A stretch of 64,000 nucleotides of DNA from Halictus rubicundus (taxonomy: Eukaryota > Arthropoda > Insecta > Hymenoptera > Halictidae): assembly GCF_050948215.1 (NCBI RefSeq), contig NW_027488839.1, forward strand, positions 62,001 through 126,000, written 5' to 3'. The notes below the pieces were generated by a model. The model was not told the DNA's origin, did not search any database, and saw only the letters and a program-made list of their open reading frames with translations. The translations under genes were made by a program, and so were the position numbers. Positions 42,214 through 52,809 of the stretch are shown piece by piece. Positions within the stretch are counted from its first letter, which is position 1, and each line of letters starts with the position of its first letter.

Positions 42214-43782
42214 TCCTATCCAATCCTCTATCCTATAATATCCTCTATTCTATCCAATACTCTATCCTATCCAATCCTCTATCCTATCCTCGATCCTATC
42301 CTATCCACAATGCAATCCTGTATCCTATGCAATCCCCTATCCTATCTTCTTTCCTATCCTATCCTCCATCCTATCCTATCCTCTATCCTATCCTATACTC
42401 TATCCTATCCAATCCCCTATCCTATGCTATCCTCAATGCAATCCTGTATCCTATCCAATCCCCTATCCTATCCTCTATCCTATAATATCCTCTGTCGTAT
42501 CCTATCCTCTGTCCTATTCTATTTTCTATCCTATCCTATCCTCTATCCTATCCTGTCCTCTATCCTATCTTATCCCCTATCCTATCCTATCCTCTAGCCT
42601 ATCCTATCCACTATCCTATCCTACCGTTTGTCCTATCCTATCCTCTATCCTATCCTATCCTCTATCCTATCGTATCCTCTATCCTATCCTATCCTCTATC
42701 ATATCCTATCCTCTATCCTATCCTATCCTCTATCCTATCCTATCCTCTATCCTATCCTATCCTCTATCCTATGCTATCCTCTATCCTATCCTATCCTCTA
42801 TCCTATCCTCTATCCTATCCTCTATCCTATCCTCTATCCTATCCTATCCTCTATCCTATCCTATCCTCTATCCTATCCTATCCTCAATCCTATCCTATCC
42901 TCTATCCTATCCAATCGTCTATCCTATAATATCCTCTATCCTATCCTATCCTGAATGCTATCCTGTATCCTATCCAATACTCTATCTTATCCAATCCTCT
43001 ATCTCATAATATCCTCCATTCTATCATATCCTCTATCCTATCCTATCCTCTATCCTATCCTATCATCTATCCTATCCTATCCTCTATCCTATCCTATCCT
43101 CTATCCTATCCTCTATCCTATCCTCTATCCTATCCTCTATCCTATCCTCTATCCTATCCTCTATACTATCCAATCCTCTATCCCATAATATACTCTATTC
43201 TATCCAATCCTCTATCCTATCCATTCCACTATTCTATAATATCCTATATCCTATCCAATCCTCTATCCTATCCTCTATCCTATCCTCTATCCTATCCTAT
43301 CCTCAATGCAATCCTGTATCCTATCCAATCCTCTATCCTATCCTATCCTCTATCCTATCGTATCTTCTATCCTATCCCATCCTCTATCCTATCCTATCCT
43401 CTATCCTATCCTATCGTCTATCCTATAATATCCTCTATCCTATCCTATCCTGAATGCTATCCTGTATCCTATCCAATCCTCTATCCTATCCTATCTTCTA
43501 TCCTATCCTATCCTCTATCTTATCCAATCCTCTATCCCATAATACCCTCTATTCTATCCAATCCTCTGTCCTATCCATTCCTCTATTCTATAATATCCTC
43601 TATCCTATCCAATCCTCTATCCTATCCTCTATCCTATCCTATCCTCAATGCAATCCAATCCTCTATCCTAACCTATCCTCCATAGTATCCTATCCTCTAT
43701 CCTATCCTCTATCCTATCCTCTATCCTATCCTCAATGCAATCCTGTATCCTATACAATCCTCTAACCTATCCGATTCTCTAT
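42214..43782. repeat. 1.56-kb tandem duplication, copy 1 (blocks D/L/A)
   Basis: This contains the end of block D, block L from ACCGTTTG at 42,623, and the left part of block A to about 43,780. It matches 27,750-29,230 at offset 14,553 (42,628 with 28,075, 42,955 with 28,402, 43,454 with 28,901). It is repeated immediately to the right: 42,310 with 43,878 (1,568), 42,955 with 44,511 (1,556) and 43,454 with 45,003 (1,549). No gene is present. Confidence 0.88.
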
Positions 43783-44613
43783 CCTATCCAATCCTCTATC
43801 CTATAATATCCTCTATTCTATCCAATACTCTATCCTATCCAATCCTCTATCCTATCCTCGATCCTATCCTATCCACAATGCAATCCTGTATCCTATGCAA
43901 TCCCCTATCCTATCTTCTTTCCTATCCTATCCTCCATCCTATCCTATCCTCTATCCTATCCTATACTCTATCCTATCCAATCCCCTATCCTATGCTATCC
44001 TCAATGCAATCCTGTATCCTATCCAATCCCCTATCCTATCCTCTATCCTATAATATCCTCTGTCGTATCCTATCCTCTGTCCTATTCTATTTTCTATCCT
44101 ATCCTATCCTCTATCCTATCCTGTCCTCTATCCTATCTTATCCCCTATCCTATCCTATCCTCTAGCCTATCCTATCCACTATCCTATCCTACCGTTTGTC
44201 CTATCCTATCCTCTATCCTATCCTATCCTCTATCCTATCGTATCCTCTATCCTATCCTATCCTCTATCATATCCTATCCTCTATCCTATCCTATCCTCTA
44301 TCCTATCCTATCCTCTATCCTATCCTATCCTCTATCCTATGCTATCCTCTATCCTATCCTATCCTCTATCCTATCCTCTATCCTATCCTCTATCCTATCC
44401 TATCCTCTATCCTATCCTATCCTCTATCCTATCCTATCCTCAATCCTATCCTATCCTCTATCCTATCCAATCGTCTATCCTATAATATCCTCTATCCTAT
44501 CCTATCCTGAATGCTATCCTGTATCCTATCCAATACTCTATCTTATCCAATCCTCTATCTCATAATATCCTCCATTCTATCATATCCTCTATCCTATCCT
44601 ATCCTCTATCCTA

Positions 44614-45000
44614 CACTCCGGCAAGCCAAGCGTCACGGCCACGGCACTCGCACGGCACGCTGCACGTCACGCGGCATGGTCACGGTCACACGGCACAACA
44701 ATCGCCACGAGGCCAGGGCACGGCACGCGCACACACACCCCCCCCCCCCCGGCTGTGCGGCTGTCTCCCGCGCTCGCTCTCACTCTCACCACACCAACCA
44801 CATCACACCACACCTCACCTACCCCACTTCTTCTCCACTCCTCACCTATCCACACCCCCTCACCACCTCCACCTCTCCTATCCACTCCACTCTATCCTCT
44901 ATCCTCAACCACATCCACTCCCATCCTCTATCCTACACCTAACTCTCTATCCTCACCTATCGTACTCCTATCCACTCTCCCTCCTATCCTATCCTAACCT
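44614..45000. other. GC-rich non-satellite patch replacing satellite
   Basis: At 44,614 the expected TATCCTATC gives way abruptly to ACACTCCGGCAAGCC. The next 140 bases are GC-rich and full of CACGG (44,634, 44,640, 44,651, 44,681, 44,689, 44,719). Then come ACACACAC, a run of 13 C (44,738-44,750), CGCGCTCGCTCTC, CACCACACC-type sequence, and a gradual return of CTATCC words after about 44,865. The ATG anchors on either side (44,511 and 45,003) are 492 bp apart, against 499 bp for the same anchors in copy 1 (42,955 and 43,454). The patch therefore replaces satellite rather than adding to it. I see no gene: open frames here are about 72-143 codons, of biased composition and without a recognisable domain. 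Mis-called sequence is the likeliest explanation; a real insertion is possible. Confidence 0.85.
44738..44750. repeat. 13-C homopolymer
   Basis: Thirteen consecutive C follow ACACACA and precede GGCTGTGCGG. Elsewhere in the window C runs are very short, four or so at most (CCCC in AATCCCC). It lies inside the abnormal patch. Confidence 0.95.
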
Positions 45001-45455
45001 GAATGCTATCCTGTATCCTCTCCAATCCTCTCTCCTATCCTATCTTCTATCCTATCCTAATCCTCTATCTTATCCAATCCTCTCTCCCATCATACCCTCT
45101 ACTTCTATCCCACTCCTCAGTCCTCTCCATTCCTCTATTCAATCACTACCTCCACTATCCTATCCAATCCTCTATCCTATCCTCTATCCAATCCTATCCT
45201 CAATGCAATCCAATCCTCTATCCTAACCTATCCTCCATAGTATCCTATCCTCTATCCTATCCTCTATCCTATCCTCTATCCTATCCTCAATGCAATCCTG
45301 TATCCTATACAATCCTCTAACCTATCCGATTCACTATCCTATCCCATCCTCTAACCTATCCTATCCTCCATCCTATAATATCCTCTAGCCTATCCTATCC
45401 TCTGTCGTATCCTATTTTCTATCCTATCCTATCCTTTATTCTATCCTATCGTCCT
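45001..45455. repeat. Degraded satellite with errors fading to the right
   Basis: This aligns to 43,454-43,765 and 28,901-29,350 but with many scattered changes found in no other copy. Examples are CTCTCCAATCC for CTATCCAATCC (about 45,018), CCTAATCC (about 45,056), CATCATACCC (about 45,089), CTACTTC (about 45,100), CCTCAGTCCTC (about 45,115), and CAATCACTACC (about 45,139). Changes thin out after 45,180 (CCAATCC for CCTATCC near 45,188, TTCACTATCC near 45,330, TCTAACC near 45,351, an insertion at TCGTCC near 45,450) and cease by about 45,460. Unlike the rest of the window, the changes are not whole-monomer events. Confidence 0.82.
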
Positions 45456-46679
45456 ATCCTATCCTATCCTCTATCATATCCTATCCTCTATCCTATCCTA
45501 TCTTCTATCCTATAATATACTCAATCCTATCCAATCCTCTATCCTATCCTCTATCCTATCCTCTGTCCTATCCAATCCTCTATCCTAACCTATCCTCTAT
45601 CCTATCCTATCCTCTATCCTATCCTATCCTCTATCCTATCCTATCCTCTATCCTATCATATCCTCTATCCTATAATATCATATATCCTATCCTATTCTCT
45701 ATCCTATCCTATCCTATCCTCTATCCTATCCTATCCTTAATCCTATCCTATCCCCTATCCTATCCTCTATCCTATTCCAAACCTCTATCCTATCCTCTAT
45801 CCTATAATATCCTCTATTCTATCCAATCCTCTATCCTATCCATCCTCTATCCTATCCTCTATCCTATCCTCTATCCTATCCAATCCTTTATCCTATCCAA
45901 TCCCCTATCCCATCCTCTATCCTATCCTATCCTCAATCCTATCCTATCCTCTACCCTATCCTATCCTCTATCCTATCCTATCCTCTATCCTATTGTATCC
46001 TCTATCCTATCCCATCCTCTATCCTATCATAATGTCTATCATACAATATCCTCTATCCTATCCAATCCTCTACCCATCCTCTTCCCTATCCTCTATCCTA
46101 TCCCATCCTCTATCCTATCCTATCCTCTATCCTATCCTCTATAATATCCTATCCTCTATCGTATCCAATCCCCTATCCTATCCTCTATCGTATCCAATCC
46201 TGCATCCTATAATATCATATATCATATCCTATCCTCTATCCTATAATATCCTATATCCTATCCTATTCTCTATCCTATCCTATCCTCTATCATATCCTAT
46301 CCTCTATCCTATCCGATCCTCTACCCTAAAATATCCTCTATCCTATCCAATCCTCTATCCTGTCTTCTATCCTATCCTCTATACTATCGTTCTATCCTAT
46401 CCTCTATCCTGTCCTCTATCCTATCCTCTATCCTATCCTATCCTCAATGCAATCCTGTATCCTATACAATCCTCTATCCTATCCTATCCTCTATAATATT
46501 GTATCCTCTATCCTATCCCATCCTCTATCCTATCCTATCCTCTATCCTATAATATCCTCTATCCTATCCTATCCTCTGTCGTATCCTATTTTCTATCCTA
46601 TCCTATCCTCTATTCTATCCTATCGTCTATCCTATAATATCCTCTATCCTATCCTATCCTGAATGCTATCCTGTATCCT
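45341..46679. repeat. Block A left half, copy 4
   Basis: This matches 29,240-30,575 at offset 16,104 (45,993 with 29,889, 46,447 with 30,343) and 1,277-1,980 of block A copy 1. CATAATGTCTATCATAC is at about 46,027. TATAATATTG near 46,490 agrees with the 30 kb and 32 kb copies, against TATAATACTG in the 1.7, 15.6 and 20.2 kb copies. That splits the block A copies into two subfamilies. No gene is present. Confidence 0.86.
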
Positions 46680-49310
46680 ATCCAATCCTCTATCGTATCC
46701 TATCCTCTATCCTATTGTATCCTCTGTCGTATCCTATTTTCTATCCTATCCTATCGTCTATCCTATAATATCCTCTATCCTATCCTATCCTGAATGCTAT
46801 CCTGTATCCTATCCTATCCTCTATCCTATCCTATCCTCTATCCTATAATATAATCTATTCTATCCAATCCTCTATGCTATCCAATCCTCTATTCTATAAC
46901 ATCCTCTATCCTATCCAATCCTGTATCCTATCCAATCCCCTATCCCATCCTCTATCCTATCCCATCCTCTATCCTATCCTATCCTCTATCCTATCCAATC
47001 ATCTATCCTATCCATTCCTCAATTCTATAATATCCTCTATCCAATCCAATCCTCTATCCTATCCTCTATCCTATCCTATCCTCTATGCTATAATATCATA
47101 TATCGTATCCTATTCTCTATCCTATCCTATCCTCTATGCTATCCTATCCTCTATCCTATAATATCATATATCCTACCCTATCCTCTATCCTATCCTATCC
47201 TCTATCCTATCCAATCGCCTATCCCATCCTCTATCCTATCCCATCCTCTATCCTATCCTATCCTCTATCCTATCCTATCATCTATCCTATCGTATCCTCT
47301 ATCCTATCCTATCCTGAATCCTATCCTCTCCTCTATCCTATCCAATCGTCTATCCTATAATATCCTCTATCCTATCCTATCCTGAATGCTATCCTGTATC
47401 CTATCCAATCCTGTATCTTATCCAATCCTCTATCCCATAATATCCTCTATTCTATCCAATCCTCTATCCTATCCTATCCTCTATCTTATCCAATCCTCTA
47501 TCCCATAATATCCTCTATTCTATCCAATCCTCTATCCTATCCAATCCTCTATCCTATTGTATCCTCTATCCTATCCCATCCTCTATCCCATCCAATCCTC
47601 TATCCTATAATATCCTCTATCCTATCCTATCCTCTGTTGTATCCTATCCTCTATCCTATCCTATCCTCTATCCTATCGTATCCTCTATCCTATCCTATCC
47701 GCTATCCTATCCTATCGTCTATCCTTTAATATAATCTATCCTATTCTATCCTCTATCCTATCCAATCCCCTATCCTATCCTCAATCTTATCCTATCCTCT
47801 ATCCTATAATATCCTCTATCCTATCCAATCCTCTATCCTATCCTACCCTCTATCCTATACTATCTTCTATCCTATAATATCCTCAATCCTATCCAATCCT
47901 CTATCCTATCCTCTATCCTATCCTCTATCCTATCCAATCCTCTATCCTATCCTGTCCTCTATCCTATAATATCATATATCCTATCCTATCCTCTATCCTA
48001 TCCAATCCCCTATCCTATCCTCAATCTTATCCTATCCTCTATCCTATAATATCCTCTATCCTATCCAATCCTCTATCCTATCCTATCCTCTATCCTATAC
48101 TATCTTCTATCCTATAATATCCTCAATCCTATCCAATCCTCTATCCTATCCTCTATCCTATCCTCTATCCTATCCAATCCTCTATCCTATCCTCTATCCT
48201 ATCCTCTATCCTATCCAATCGTCTATCCTATAATATCCTCTATCCTATCCTATCCTGAATGCTATCCTGAATCCTATCCAATCCTCTATCTTATCCAATC
48301 CTCTATCCCATAATATCCTCTATTCTATCCAATCCTCTATCCTATCCTATCCTCTATCGTATCCTATCCTCTATCCTATCCTATCCTCAATCCTATCCTA
48401 TCCTCTATCCTATCCAATCGTCTATCCTATAATATCCTCTATCCTATCCTATCCTGAATGCTATCCTGTATCCTATCCTATCCCCTATCCTATCCTTTCC
48501 TATCCTATCCTACCCTCTATCCTATTCCAAACCTCTATCCTATCCTCTATCCTATAATATCCTCTATTCTATCCAATCCTCTATCCTATCCATCCTCTAT
48601 CCTATCCTCTATCCTATCCTCTACCCTATCCTCTATCCTATCCAATCCTTTATCCTATCCAATCCCCTATCCCATCCTCTATCCTATCCTATCCTCAATC
48701 CTATCCTATCCTCTACCCTATCCTATCCTCTATGCTATCCTATCCTCTATCCTATTGTATCCTCTATCCTATTAGATCCTCTATCCTATCATAAAGTCTA
48801 TCATACAATATCCTCAATCGTATCCAATCCTGTATCCTATAATATCATATATCATATCCTATCCTCTATCCTATCCTATCCTCTATCCTATAATATCATA
48901 TATCCTATCCTATTCTCTATCCTATCCTATCCTATATCATATCCTATCCTCTATCCTATCCTATCCAATCCTGTCCACTAGCCTATCCTATCCTCTATCC
49001 TATCCTATCCTCTGTTTATCCTATTTTCTATCCTATCCTATCCTCTATTCTATCCTATCGTCTATCCTATAATATCCTCTATCCTATCCTATCCTGAATG
49101 CTATCCTGTATCCTATCCAATCCTCTATCCTATCCTATCCTCTATCCTATCCTATACTCTATCCTATAATATAATCTATTCTATCCAATCCTCTATCCTA
49201 TCCAATCCTCTATTCTATATCATCCTCTATCCTATCCAATCCTGTATCCTACCCAATCCCCTATCCCATCCTCTATCCTATCCCATCCTCTATCCTATCC
49301 TATCCTCTAT
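46680..49310. repeat. Block E, copy 2
   Basis: This is the counterpart of 32,560-35,240. It has the 240-bp doublet at about 47,743-48,193. ATTAGATCC near 48,771 replaces ATTACATCC of copy 1. About 50 bp around TATTATATAATATCC are missing near 49,010. No gene is present. Confidence 0.86.
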
Positions 49311-50607
49311 CCTATCCAATCCTCTATCCTATAATATCCTCTAGCCTATCCTAACCTCTGTCGTATCCTATTTTCTATCCTATGCTATCCTTTATTCTAT
49401 CCCATCGTCTATCCTATAATATCCTCTATCCTATCCGATCCTCAATGTTATCCTGTATCCTATCCCATCCTCTATCCTATCCCATCCTCTATCCTATCCC
49501 ATCCTCTATCCTATCCAATCCTCTATCCTATCCATTCCTCAATTCTATAATATCCTCTATCCTATCCAATCCTCTATCCTATCCTATCCTCTATCCTATA
49601 ATAAAATCTATTCTATCCAATCCTCTATCCTATCCAATCCTCTATTCTATAACATCCTCTATCCTATCCAATCATGTATCCTATCCAATCCTCTATCCCA
49701 TCCTCTATCCTATCCCATCCTCTATCCTATCCTATCCTCTATCCTAACATATCCTCTATCCTATCCTATCCTCTATCCTATCCTATACTCAATCCTATCC
49801 TATCCTCTATCCTATCCAATCGTCTATCCTATAATATCCTCTATTCTATCCAATCCTCTATCCTATCCATCCTCTATCCTATCCTCTATCCTATCCTCTA
49901 TCCTATCCTCTATCCTATCCAATCCTTTATCCTATCCAATCCCCTATCCCATCCTCTATCCTATCCTATCCTCAATCCTATCCTATCCTCTACCCTATCC
50001 TATCCTCTATGCTATCCTATCCTCTATCCTATTGTATCCTCTATCCTATTAGATCCTCTATCCTATCATAAAGTCTATCATACAATATCCTCAATCGTAT
50101 CCAATCCTGTATCCTATAATATCATATATCATATCCTATCCTCTATCCTATCCTATCCTCTATCCTATAATATCATATATCCTATCCTATTCTCTATCCT
50201 ATCCTATCCTATATCATATCCTATCCTCTATCCTATCCTATCCAATCCTGTCCACTAGCCTATCCTATCCTCTATCCTATCCTATCCTCTGTTTATCCTA
50301 TTTTCTATCCTATCCTATCCTCTATTCTATCCTATCGTCTATCCTATAATATCCTCTATCCTATCCTATCCTGAATGCTATCCTGTATCCTATCCAATCC
50401 TCTATCCTATCCTATCCTCTATCCTATCCTATACTCTATCCTATAATATAATCTATTCTATCCAATCCTCTATCCTATCCAATCCTCTATTCTATATCAT
50501 CCTCTATCCTATCCAATCCTGTATCCTACCCAATCCCCTATCCCATCCTCTATCCTATCCCATCCTCTATCCTATCCTATCCTCTATCCTATCCAATCCT
50601 CTATCCT
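48545..50607. repeat. Local duplication at offset 1,277
   Basis: About 48,545-49,330 recurs at 49,822-50,607: ATTAGATCC at 48,771 and 50,048, and TATTCTATATCATCC at 49,211 and 50,488, both 1,277 bp apart. Between the two copies sits a 524-bp segment (49,321-49,844) that itself recurs at 51,909. ATTAGATCC is private to this pair, so the duplication happened after copy 2 of block E acquired it. Confidence 0.85.
49321..49844. repeat. 524-bp segment, copy 1 (partner 51,909-52,432)
   Basis: Homology at offset 2,588 starts at CCTCTATCCTATAATATCC and includes TCTAACCTCTGTCG-type variants, TCAATGTTATCC near 49,443, TATAATAAAATC near 49,591 and CTAACATATCC near 49,743. It ends at 49,845, where TATTCTATCC replaces TATCCTATCC. 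The TCAATGTTATCC and TATAATAAAATC variants were noticed only in this pair. Confidence 0.87.
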
Positions 50608-51908
50608 ATCCATTCCTCAATTCTATAATATCCTCTATCCAATCCAATCCTCTATCCTATCCTCTATCCTATCCTATCCTCTATGCTATAATATCATATA
50701 TCGTATCCTATTCTCTATCTTATCCTATCCTGAATGCTATCCTGTATCCTATCCAATCCTCTATCTTATCCAATCCTCTACCCCATAATATCCTCAATCC
50801 TATCCATTCCTCTATTCTATAATATCCTCTATCCTATCCAATCCTCTATCCTATCCTCTATCCTATCCTATCCTCTATCCTATCCCATCCTCTATCCTAT
50901 CCTATCCTCTATCCTATCCTATCCTCTACCCTAAAATATCCTCTATACTATTCAATCCTCTATCCTGTCCTCTATCCTATCGTCTATACTATCCTCTATC
51001 CTATCCTCTATCCTATCCAATCCTCTATCCTATCCAATCCTCTATCCTATCCTCTATCCTATCCTCTATCCTATCCTATCCTCAATGCAATCCTGTATCC
51101 TATACAATCCTCTAACCTATCCTATTCTCTATCCTATTTTATCCTCTATCCTATCCCATCCTCTATCCTATCCCATCCTCTATCCTATCCTATCCTCTAT
51201 CCTATTCTATCCTCTATCCTATCCTATCCTCTATCCTATCGTATCTTCTACCCTATCCCTTCCTCTATCCTATCCTATCCTCTATCCTATCCAATCGTCT
51301 ATCCTATAATATCCTCTATCCTATCCTATCCTGAATGCTATCCTGTATCCTATCCAATCCTCTATCTTATCCAATCCTCTATCCCATAATATCCTGTATT
51401 CTATCCAATCCTCTATCCTATCCATTCCACTATTCTATAATATCCTCTATCCTATTCAATCCTCTATCCTATCCTCTATCCTATCCTGTCCTCAATGCAA
51501 TCCAATCCTCTATCATATCCTATCCTCCATAGTATCCTATCCTCTATCCTATCCTCTATCCTATCCTATCCTCTATCATATCCTATCCTCTATCCTATCC
51601 TATCCTATCCTATCCTATCCACTAGCCTATCCTATCCTCTGTCCTATCCTATCCTCTATCCTATCCTATCCTCTACCCTAAAATATCCTCTATCCTATCC
51701 AATCCTCTATCCTGTCTTCTATCCTATCTTCTATACTATCCTCTATCCTATCCTCTATCCTGTCCTCTATCCTATCCTCTATACTATCCTCTATCCTATC
51801 CTCTATCCTATCCAATCCTCTATCCTAACCTCTATCCTATCCTATCCTCAATGCAATCCTGTATCCTATACAATCCTCTAACCTATTCTATTCTCTATCC
51901 TATCCTAT
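50608..51908. repeat. Mosaic satellite, fragments of blocks F and G
   Basis: The left part (to about 51,060) follows the order of 37,090-37,740 with substitutions and without some monomers. The part near 51,060-51,140 follows 35,940-36,020 (TCTAACCTATCC, TATTTTATCC). Near 51,480-51,560 TCAATGCAATCCAATCC and CCATAGTATCC recall block A near 480-510. I could not assign it to one duplication. No gene is present. Confidence 0.65.
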
Positions 51909-52432
51909 CCTCTATCCTATAATATCCTCTAGCCTATCCTAACCTCTGTCGTATCCTATTTTCTATCCTATGCTATCCTTTATTCTATCCCATCGTCTAT
52001 CCTATAATATCCTCTATCCTATCCGATCCTCAATGTTATCCTGTATCCTATCCCATCCTCTATCCTATCCCATCCTCTATCCTATCCCATCCTCTATCCT
52101 ATCCAATCCTCTATCCTATCCATTCCTCAATTCTATAATATCCTCTATCCTATCCAATCCTCTATCCTATCCTATCCTCTATCCTATAATAAAATCTATT
52201 CTATCCAATCCTCTATCCTATCCAATCCTCTATTCTATAACATCCTCTATCCTATCCAATCATGTATCCTATCCAATCCTCTATCCCATCCTCTATCCTA
52301 TCCCATCCTCTATCCTATCCTATCCTCTATCCTAACATATCCTCTATCCTATCCTATCCTCTATCCTATCCTATACTCAATCCTATCCTATCCTCTATCC
52401 TATCCAATCGTCTATCCTATAATATCCTCTAT
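51909..52432. repeat. 524-bp segment, copy 2
   Basis: This is the partner of 49,321-49,844 at a constant offset of 2,588, which implies no unit gain or loss since duplication. The flanks differ on both sides. The sequence after it (52,433-52,810) is block-L-type sequence with TGAATGC at about 52,446 and 52,725, also a local duplication (279 bp apart). Confidence 0.86.
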
Positions 52433-52809
52433 CCTATCCTATCCTGAATGCTATCCTGTATCCTATCCAATACTCTATCTTATCCAATCCTCTATCCTAT
52501 AATATCCTCTATTCTATCATATCCTCTATCCTATCCTATCCTCAATGCAATCCTGTATCCTATCCAATCCTCTATCCTATCCTATCCTCTATCCTATTGT
52601 ATCCTCTATCCTATCCCATCCTCTATCCTATCCTATCCTCTATCCTATAATATCCTCTATCCTATCCTATCGTCTATCCTATCCAATCGTCTATCCTATA
52701 ATATCCTCTATCCTATCCTATCCTGAATGCTATCCTGTATCCTATCCAATACTCTATCTTATCCAATCCTCTATCCCATAATATCTTCTATTCTATCATA
52801 TCCTCTATC

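Larger units (their letters stand above)
43783..45340. repeat. 1.56-kb tandem duplication, copy 2 (carries the abnormal patch)
   Basis: This is the second member of the pair. It is clean satellite to 44,613, then abnormal to about 45,000, then degraded. The copy accounts for the jump of the macro-offset from 14,553 (43,454 with 28,901) to 16,104 (45,993 with 29,889), a difference of 1,551. Its junction with copy 1 is near 43,783 within ordinary TATCC sequence. Confidence 0.86.

Noticed and set aside
44614..44770. Fragment of a GC-rich bacterial contaminant, rRNA or transposon
   Set aside because: No terminal repeats, target-site duplication or recognisable rRNA core. The interval length matches the satellite it replaces, which an insertion would not do.
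44667..44885. 72-codon open frame on the minus strand, and 80- to 143-codon frames on the + strand through the GC-rich patch
   Set aside because: They exist only because the abnormal GC-rich patch has few stops. The residues are low-complexity (Gly/Trp/Arg or His/Thr/Pro/Ser), no family is recognisable, and the sequence itself is doubtful.
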